From: Neostapfia colusana
Taxonomy: Eukaryota > Streptophyta > Magnoliopsida > Poales > Poaceae
Assembly (NCBI GenBank): GCA_030760725.1
Contig: JASWHV010000012.1
Span: 20,722,368-20,786,367 of the forward strand
Length of the DNA: 64,000 bases
Direction of reading: 5' to 3'
This document shows, piece by piece, positions 56,820 to 64,000 of the stretch (within the stretch, counting starts at the first letter, position 1; every line of letters starts with the position of its first letter). The position numbers and the translations under genes are program-made. Under the pieces are notes generated by a model, which saw only the letters and a list, made by a program, of their open reading frames with translations, was not told where the DNA came from and did no database searches.

Positions 56820-57839
56820 GTGGTCGTGTATGGATCACGGCAGCTCAGGAACCATGAGCAAAATTATCCAACTCTTGACTTGGAGCTCTCTGCCGTGGTA
56901 CTCGCACTCAAAATGTGGAGGCACTACCTACTCGGTAACCTCGTGCATTTATATACCGACCACAAGAGCCTCAAGTACATATTCACCCAGGAGGAGCTGA
57001 ACATGAGGCAGCGAAGATGGTTGGAGTTGATAAAGGATTACGAAATAGAGATCGATTATCACCACGGCAAAGCAAACGTATTGGAGGATGCGCTGAGTCA
57101 CAAGTCACACGTCAACAATTTGACCATCACACGGTTGGAAGAGAGCGAGCCACCATTGCATGTGATTCCACATGGAGCTCTCTACTACTTAGCTTTGATC
57201 CCCACCATCAGTGAAGAGATAGCGGCAGCTCAGAAACGGGACAAGGGCATGTCGCATTTGCGGAGACGTGTAGACAGTGGGGAGCTGAAATGTTTCTTGA
57301 AAGACGGAGACGGCGTCCTATGGTTCAAGGACCGGATCGTCGTACCCCGTAACCCGGAGTTACGGAAGAAAATCTTTGATGAGGCTCACTTGTCAAAGTT
57401 TTCTATTCACCCCGACAGCATAAAGATGTATGAAGAACTCAGAAACATGTTTTGGTGGACATGGATGAAGTGGGAGATCGCAAAGTACGTGTCCGAGTGT
57501 GATACATGTCGAAGGGTGAAGGCAGACCACATGAGAAAACCGGGACTGCTACAACCACTGGGCGTTCCTGCCTGGAAGTGGGAAGATGTGAGCATGGACT
57601 TCATCGTCGGCTTACCCACCACATTTCAAAAGCATGATTCAGTGTGGGTGATCATCGATCGGCTCACAAAATATGCCCATTTTATTCCGTTCAACACCAA
57701 CTACAACGCTAAGAAGTATGCTGAATTGTACATCTCATGGATCCTCTGCTTGTACGGTGTACCCCGCACCATCATATTGGATCGGGGCACTTTATTTGTG
57801 TCTCGTTTTTGGGAGCATCTACATGAAGCTGATCCGTAG
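56820..57839 (+). pseudogene. RNase H and integrase segment, element D
   Basis: Open for about 339 codons: YPTLDLELSAVVLAL, LYTDHKSLKYIF, zinc domain HLSKFSIHPDS ... ECDTC, core MDFIVGLP and ILDRGTLF. Broken at about 57826 by loss of roughly 14 bases compared with B, which shifts the frame to a TAG. Confidence 0.85.
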
Positions 57840-58619
57840 TTCAGCCTACCACCCGCAGACGTATCGGCAAACCGAGCAGGTAAATAAAATTTTAGAAGAT
57901 ATGTTACGAGCTTGTGCTATCAACTACGGTAAGAATTGGGATGATCACTTACCGTTGGCTGAGTTCTCATACAACAATGTGTACCAAGCCAGCATCAAGA
58001 TGGTGCCTTACAAGGCGCTATGCGGGAGAAAATGCCCCACGCCATGGAATTGGTGCAAGTCTGGCGAAAGGGTCACCTTTGGGATTGATCTCGTCAACAA
58101 TGCGGAGGAAAAAGTTCGGCTGATTCAAGCAAACGTAAAAGCCGCCCAATCCTGACAAAAACAGTATGCGGAACGGAGAAGACGCCCGTTACAATTTGAA
58201 GCTGGGAATCACGTGTATCTACGTGTGTCTCCAATGAAGGGCATGAACAGATTCGGGGTGAGAGGAAAGTTGGCACCCTGATTCATCGGTCCATTCCAGA
58301 TTGTGGAAAGATGTGGATCAGTTGCATACCGGCTTGAATTACCCGCGACACTCTCTGGTGTTCACGCTGTCTTTCACATTTCTCAGCTGAGGAAGTGTCT
58401 TAAGCTATCAACTACCCTTCTGCTGGGGGATATTAAATAACTGAAACTGGATCTCACTTATTGGGAGGAACCGGTTCAGATAATTGATGAAAAGGCCCGA
58501 ACCACACACAACCGTACATTGTAGTTCTATAAAGTTCTATGGAGTAATCACTCCGTAAATGAAGCGACATGGGAGAGCAAAGTTTTTTTTGCGCTAACTA
58601 CCCCGACTTTTTAACGATG
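57826..58619 (+). pseudogene. integrase C-terminus and chromodomain remnant, element D
   Basis: Reads KLIRSSAYHPQT, YRQTEQVNKILED (Glu kept, neighbours changed), then GERVTFGIDLVNNAEEKV to a TGA at 58153. After that come GPY/F-like and chromodomain sequence (VLWSNHSVNEATWES) with further stops and a late frameshift. Confidence 0.82.
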
Positions 58620-58667
58620 CACATACGGTAGTTTTTCCACCGTTCTCTCTCTCATTTTTACCTTATA

Positions 58668-58701
58668 ATCTCGGGACGCGATTCTTTTAAGGGGGGAGGA
58701 A
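58668..58701 (+). promoter_or_regulatory. polypurine tract and hairpin, element D
   Basis: AATCTCG-GGA-CGCGATT (one stem mismatch), then TCTTTTAAGGGGGGAGGAA. Confidence 0.7.
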
Positions 58702-61215
58702 AGTAAGGGCCTAAGTTTTTGCACACACTCAAAGTGTTCATCACACCACACACACCTCATTTGAGAAAATATTATGAACGCATTTGAAGAGAAAGTAAAC
58801 ACCATCAACATGGTCATTAGATGATAAACTCACAAAATGCAAAAGTGGCATTTCCCACATGCATCATATAGGGGCTGAGCATATGAAAAAACTCCTACAC
58901 TTTTCTAGGAATGCTCATGCCAAATTTCACCCAAATCCAAAACCTTTTTGAGGTATTTGTGGTTATAATTAGAAAGAGGCTAGTTTGAACTCAAATTCAA
59001 ATTCAAACTCCTTTCATCCCATGAATTCAAAAGTGGGATTCATATTCACACTCAGCACATTTTGGTGAGCTCACACACAAATTTTCACTCCATTTGGAGT
59101 TAATCTTCATATGAGCAATTTTGGCTAAATTCAAATCAAGTTTGAATTTCAACTAAACCTTTGCTGCAAATTTGATCAAGTCAAATTCCACTTTGAATTA
59201 TTTAAATTCAATTGGCCATTTTGATGTTTGATCAACTCACCAAGGGTACTAGCGTATCTACTGTTTAAAGCACTGGGGAAAATTAACTTTCAGAGGTTAA
59301 ACAAGGTGTGGGGCCCTCCTGTCAGCCTCTTAGTTAACCTACCGACTGAAGAATATCGGTTCCTCAGTTTCCCGGGCCGGTGCTGCGGTCGGCACCGAGC
59401 CAACGCCGGCGCCAGCAGCTGCTTCCGGTGTTTCCCCGCGCTGGCACGCTCGCCTGGTCCTTATCTCCACAGCCGAGCGCCACAGTCTGAGTTCTTCACT
59501 CGCTCCCCGTCGCCCACGAGCTCGATCGCCGGCTCCCGTGAAAACACACCCGGACACCGCCACCTTCCATTCCCGATCGCTCAAGCTAGCTAAGCCTCTG
59601 CTCGAGCGGTCTACACGAAAAAGCTTCGCCCACACGTGCTCTACCGTGCTGTCACAGCACACCAAGGGTTCCTTGTGGTGTTTGGCGGCAAATTGAGGAT
59701 TTTCACCGAGCTCTCACGAGTACCGGCGGAACTCCACTTCGGGTCGCCGTCGATAGAGCGCCACAGCCATCGGCGTCATCCGCTTGCTACACAAGAAAGC
59801 TGTGCTATACTTCCTAGATTGTGTAGCTACAATCCTTGTAGCAAATGATCAACCGTTTGTAGAGAATTTTCAAGAATCCAGAAACCTAGAGGAAACTAGC
59901 CGAGCTTGGTCTAAACCCAAATTCGGATTACACGGTTCTCCAACGCTCGAGCCAGTTTACACATAGCTGGTACACGTCCTAGTGCGCCTCCTCAAAGAAG
60001 AACCGAACGAAACCGTCCCTAATTGGCCGAGTTCTAGCCGTTTTTCATGCTGCCATGGGAAAAGCGCCTCGGGTCGTCGGTGAGGTCGCTGTTGCGGCCA
60101 TTTCCACCATCGGCAAAGCTCATATCCTTGATTTCCGAGGGCTACCAGTGCTGTCGGAGAAGACGGTTGAGCATTTGGGGTTTTCCCGAGCTCACTACAC
60201 GTTGCCGGAGTTGCTCCGCCTCGGTGTACCATCGGGGACAATTTTCCGGTCACCGGCGATCACCGCCGAGCTCACCAGCGTGTTCCTCATGTCGGACTAG
60301 GCCCTAGCGGTGAGTTCCGTAAAGTTTGGCGCAAGAAATCGGCCGGCGGCGAGCTTCGTCGGAGTGCGCCGCCGAGGAAGACGTAGCTGGTGGGTCCCAG
60401 TGGTCAGCCACTGTACAGAGAATGAGCGCACCACATTTAAATTAAACAAAGCGGCGGGCCCACTGTCAGCGACCCAGGCAACGCAGGAAGGAATTTCCGT
60501 TGGAAAATAATTCCGGATTTAGCTCCAAATTCATAATTCATAACTTTGGCTAGGAAGTTCCAATTTGAGTGAACCAAATTTTGTTGGATTCAGCTCTCTG
60601 AGTATTTTCCATCAAATCAAGTTTCACTCTATGAAAACCCTTATTTCTCCGGAATTAGTTCTTCAAACTTTAAACTGTTTGGAATTTTAACTGGAGAACC
60701 CTTTGGCGGAAAATTCTGAAATTTGGCCAGGATGTTCACCATAATATACTTGAGCTACCATAACAATTTCAGGTCCATTTTAGCTAATTTGATCCATCCA
60801 ATGATGTGATTAATAAAACTGTTCCAGAGAAAATGGAAAATGTCCAGAAACAGTTTCAGATTCTTTCTGAAATTGTTTAGCTCATATCTTTTACTAGGAG
60901 TCTTTAAATTAAGTGAAACCAACTCCATTAGAACCCTATGAAAATCTAGTTTTCATAAAGTCGTGGCTTGATCCATGAAAATCCCTTGAACACCCTAAGA
61001 GCTCAAATTAAGGCCAAATACACAATTATTTGTAAGGGCTCAAATAAGCTTTACTGCAAATGAAAGTTGGCCAATTCTCTCTTTAGGTTGTATCCAAACC
61101 ACAGTAAAAATTTCAGAGTCATTGGTCCTGTATAGAAATACTTGTAGTCTTAACAAATTAAACTTCAAATTCAAATGCATTCAAATTTATACATATATGT
61201 ATTTATCTCATGTAG

Positions 61216-61296
61216 TCGCTAAGTTTGAGGAGGAGCCTGAAGTCTTAGACTTCATCACTCCGGAGGAACAGCTAGCCTACAACCAACAGCAGCAAA
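61216..61296 (+). other. putative LTR-encoded exon 1 (D)
   Basis: 81 nt after CTCATGTAG. Encodes AKFEEEPEVLDFITPEEQLA. The donor-like site is CAAA|GCAGGC, weakened against CAAG|GCAAGC in B and G. Confidence 0.52.
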
Positions 61297-62392
61297 GCAG
61301 GCTCCGGTTTGCATTAGCTTTTTTTTATAAATTTTACTGTTTCGGAGAACTTACTTTGAGCACCCACTTCAATTTTGCATTAGAGTCTTGTTTGAAAACC
61401 CAAATGCATAGCCAAGAAAACCAGGGGTGGGGTTTAGGTTTTTAAACCTCGATTAGCTACTGCAATGCTAAGATAGTGTAGGATTCGGTACAAGTCGAGT
61501 AGTTGGAACTACTCGCGAGAATAGGCTAGTGGCACACTACTCGAGTAAAGATAGCAAATGTAACACATGGAAAGAAAAATGGCACCGAGCAGAGAGCAAG
61601 GGCAGCAGGACTTTGGGGCCTGGGTGCCATAGCTCTGCTTGTGTCGATTGAGGACCGAGCCGTGTGCGGGCCTGTTGAACAAGCTAGAACAGTACCGAAG
61701 ACCTACCCTATATATGGGAACCGGGAAACCGATGTAACTCGGGTAGCTGGGTGTTGAGGCATAGCTGGTCGTTCAGAGTGTAGGTTGAGAGCTTGAGGTG
61801 TAAATCGGCTGGCGGCACTGTGGATGCGTGCGCAGAGACATCTTGCTCGGGACGATTGGACCGGCTTAACATTTGGCTGAAGGGTGAAAGGTGGTTGCAT
61901 ACGACCTCCGTGATGGTTGCTGTAGGCAACATCGAGTACGGGCGTACTTGATGGGTTATTCGGGTAACCCTGCAGGTGTAAATCGATTATAATCGCCATC
62001 CCTCGCGGTCAGTGAGTACCACTTGTTCACTGTACCGTGATATAGAAAGAACAGGCTAGAGTCATGTAAAAGTTGCTGATTGAAAGCTATACCTTGATTG
62101 TTAATGACTTGTTGTAGTTTAGAGCAAATTAAAGCTCCTTTTAACCTTGGGTGAAGCACATGAGAGAAATGCGTTTCGTGTTTGATTGCGGCTCTCTTGT
62201 GTGCCTTAGCGTGAGGTTCTCCACAACATGCTGCTAAAACTTGAAAGTAAGGTCCAACTACTTAGGCGAGACCTTTGCAACTTATTTTTCCGTTTACCGT
62301 GTAATCCATCATGTAGAAGTTTCATGCATAGGAAATACGGGTCAGACTTGCTTAGCCATCGTGCTCACTGCTTGTGTTTGAAGCTTTTGTAG

Positions 62393-62478
62393 GGTTTATG
62401 AGGAAGGGTCACGAGGAGGAGACGGAACCCCAAGACGGAAACCCCATCGAGTGGGAGTCGTGCACGCCGCCGTGTTAG
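62393..62478 (+). other. putative LTR-encoded exon 2 (D)
   Basis: 86 nt after GCTTTTGTAG, open, ending EETEPQDGNPIEWESCTPPC then TAG. 89 nt in B, 98 nt in G. An AATAAA follows at 62600-62605. Confidence 0.52.
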
Positions 62479-62599
62479 TGTACGTGTGTGCTAGCGGGGA
62501 CACGTTCATGGGCTAAACGTGAACTCTGTGCGTAGTCTATGCCCATGAGTGTAGACTGAACATATTTTGTTGTAAAAATGTTCATAAACTCGCTTATGT

Positions 62600-62605
62600 A
62601 ATAAA
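62600..62605 (+). terminator. poly(A) signal AATAAA, LTR of D
   Basis: About 120 bases after the exon 2 stop, as in B. Confidence 0.5.
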
Positions 62606-62643
62606 ACTTTGCTTCCGCTTTGTACCTTTTATGTGTGTTATCC

Positions 62644-62664
62644 GGTGCTGTGCAACGCAGCACC
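62644..62664 (+). promoter_or_regulatory. LTR-end stem-loop (D)
   Basis: GGTGCTG, 7-nt loop, CAGCACC, perfect stem. Confidence 0.6.
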
Positions 62665-62708
62665 CCTCAGCGTGATCCTGGCTAGACAAGTCCACGAGGT
62701 CCGTGTCA

Positions 62709-64000
62709 CAAACAAGAAACACATTTCTATTATGTGCTTTTCCTAAGGTTGAAAAGAACTTTGATTAGCTCTAAACTAAAGCATTTCATTAGCAAACAAT
62801 GTAAAAGTTTCAACCAGCAATCTTTTAACATGACACTAACCTGTTCTTTCTACATCATGGTACAGTGAACAGGTGGTACTCACTGACCGCGAGGGACAGT
62901 GTTGATATAGATTTACACCTGCAGGGTCACCTGAATAACCCGTCACACACGCCCGTACTAGATGTTGCCTACAGCAACCACCACGGACGTCGTACGCAAC
63001 CACCTTTCATCCGTTAGCCAACTGTTGAACCGGTCCTATCGTCCCGAGCAGGAGGTCTCTGCGTGGAGCATCTATAGTGCCCACCAGCCGATTTACACCT
63101 TGCTGCTCTCAACCTACCCTCTGGACGACAAGCAATGCCTCAACATATCGCTACCCGCATTACATCGGTTTCCCGGTTCCCATATATCCGGTAGGTCTTT
63201 GGTACTGTTCTAGCTTGTTCAACAGGCCCACACACGGCTAGGTCCTCGGTCAACACAAGCAGATCTATGACACCAATGCCCCAAAGTCCTGCTGCCCTTA
63301 CTCTCTGCTCGGTCTTATTTTCTTGCCATGTGATTCATTTTCTATCTCTAACCGAGTAGTGTGCCTATAGACTATTATGGCGAGTAGTTCCAACTACTTG
63401 ACTTGTACTGAAACCTGTACAATTTTGGAATTGCATTGGCTACTCGAGGTTGAAAACCTAAGCCCAAAACCCCTGGTTTTCTTGGCTATGCATTTGGATT
63501 TTCAAACAAGACTCTAATGCACAATTGTAGGAATTACATAAAGTAAGTGATCAAAACATAAGACTTTATGAAATGGCTAATGCAATCCGGAGCTTGCCTT
63601 GCTGCTGGTCGTACGCTAACTGTTCCTCCAAGAGTTTTGAAATCCAGAACCTCCGGGCCTTCTTCGATCTTAGCGACTACACGGAAAAGAATTACGATGC
63701 GTGTCAATTTAAATGCAATTGAGTTCAATTTGGTATGGTAAAGACTATAAGTATAGATAGACAGTCCTATTGACCTTGAAATTCTTACTGAGGTTTGGTG
63801 ACAATCTAAACAGGAACTTGCCCAAAATTCATATGAATCAAAGCTCATTTGAGCCCTGCACAAATAAATGTGTATTTAGCCCTAATTAGAGCTCTTATGG
63901 TTTTCTAAGGATTTTCATGGAGCAAGCCATGACTTTCTGGAAACTAGATTTTCAGAGGGTTCTAATGAAATTGGTTTCATTTAATTTGAAGAATCCTAGC
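62709..64000 (-). repeat. partial type B-like LTR (E), continues past window end
   Basis: Aligns with 33247 to about 34535 of B's 5' LTR in the same orientation, with clear divergence. The first 0.5 kb of that LTR is absent, consistent with D having inserted here and the left flank having been deleted. Confidence 0.82.
63598..63676 (-). other. putative LTR-encoded exon 1, decayed (E)
   Basis: 79 nt between CGTGTAG and AAG|GCAAGC on the reverse strand. Encodes AKIEEGPEVLDF, then a frameshift. The splice-like ends are intact although GT at the alternative GGTTTG site is lost, which favours the GC donor. Confidence 0.4.

Larger units (their letters stand above)
56150..62708 (+). mobile_element. 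Ty3/gypsy element D (type B, plus), left-truncated
   Basis: Lacks 5' LTR, leader, gag, protease and half of RT. Holds the pol remainder, purine tract and a full-length 3' LTR ending GTCCGTGTCA. Right flank is a type B-like LTR fragment (E), so D probably inserted into E; its left flank is lost. Confidence 0.88.
58702..62708 (+). repeat. 3' LTR of element D (type B, 4.0 kb)
   Basis: Starts AGTAAGGGCC (first T of the family's TGTAAGGGCC changed) and ends GTGTCA. Diverged from B's LTRs by many indels except in the putative exons and stem-loop. Frames such as 60055-60300 in the GC-rich part have no counterpart in B and are not called. Confidence 0.88.

Noticed and set aside
60055..60300. 81-codon frame MGKAPRVVGEVAV... 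in D's LTR
   Set aside because: Protein-like composition, but no counterpart in B's LTRs at the same place and no domain recognised.
1..64000. Host genes, tRNA, rRNA, DNA transposons, CRISPR or tandem arrays
   Set aside because: I looked on both strands and found nothing outside the retrotransposons; every stretch could be assigned to an LTR, leader or internal region of one of the elements.

Overview
The window is plant nuclear DNA, almost certainly from a grass with a repeat-rich genome. It consists entirely of LTR retrotransposons inserted into one another. I see no host gene, rRNA or tRNA gene, CRISPR array or bacterial feature. Two related Ty3/gypsy families make up most of it. Both have LTRs of about 4 kb, a tRNA-iMet-type primer site, a single gag-pol frame and a C-terminal chromodomain, which fits a Tekay/Del-like chromovirus (lineage inferred). 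I call them type A (LTRs ending near TGTAAAAGTCCC) and type B (LTRs ending near TGTAAGGGCC). One Ty1/copia element lies inside them.

Layout. 1-8744 is element F (type A, minus): the 5' part of a broken gag-pol, its leader and its 5' LTR; the rest lies left of the window. 8745-11169 is the 3' part of a diverged LTR (G, plus). 11170-13694 and 50732-56147 are two halves of an old type A element (C, plus), split inside integrase by element A. Element A (type A, minus, 13695-50726, 5-bp target duplication GCTAC) has its 3' LTR split by element B (type B, minus, 14517-36758, duplication GCAGC). B has its gag split by a complete copia element (minus, 22546-29347, duplication TCAGC) with 430-bp LTRs in which I see no mismatch. 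The nest is therefore C > A > B > copia. 56150-62708 is a left-truncated type B element (D, plus), fused by a deletion junction to the end of C's 3' LTR. 62709-64000 is part of a type B-like LTR (E, minus).

Coding state. The copia polyprotein (1316 aa) is intact, with every catalytic motif present. A's 1425-codon Gag-Pol is open, but one nonsense codon cuts off the chromodomain. B, C, D and F are pseudogenes. B also has an intact 314-aa frame upstream of gag that I do not recognise.

Most notable: the long LTRs appear to carry their own small spliced gene. In B, D and G an 81-nt block of constant length is bounded by splice-like sites, with a GC-AG type donor AAG|GCAAGC in B and G. It keeps its amino-acid pattern while third codon positions change. 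It joins in the same phase to a second block 1.0-1.1 kb downstream that ends in a stop codon, followed in B and D by an AATAAA. Type A LTRs have an unrelated sequence at the same place with a matching phase layout. The elements also share a strongly conserved leader RNA segment, a 7-bp/7-nt stem-loop near the LTR end, and a hairpin just before the polypurine tract.
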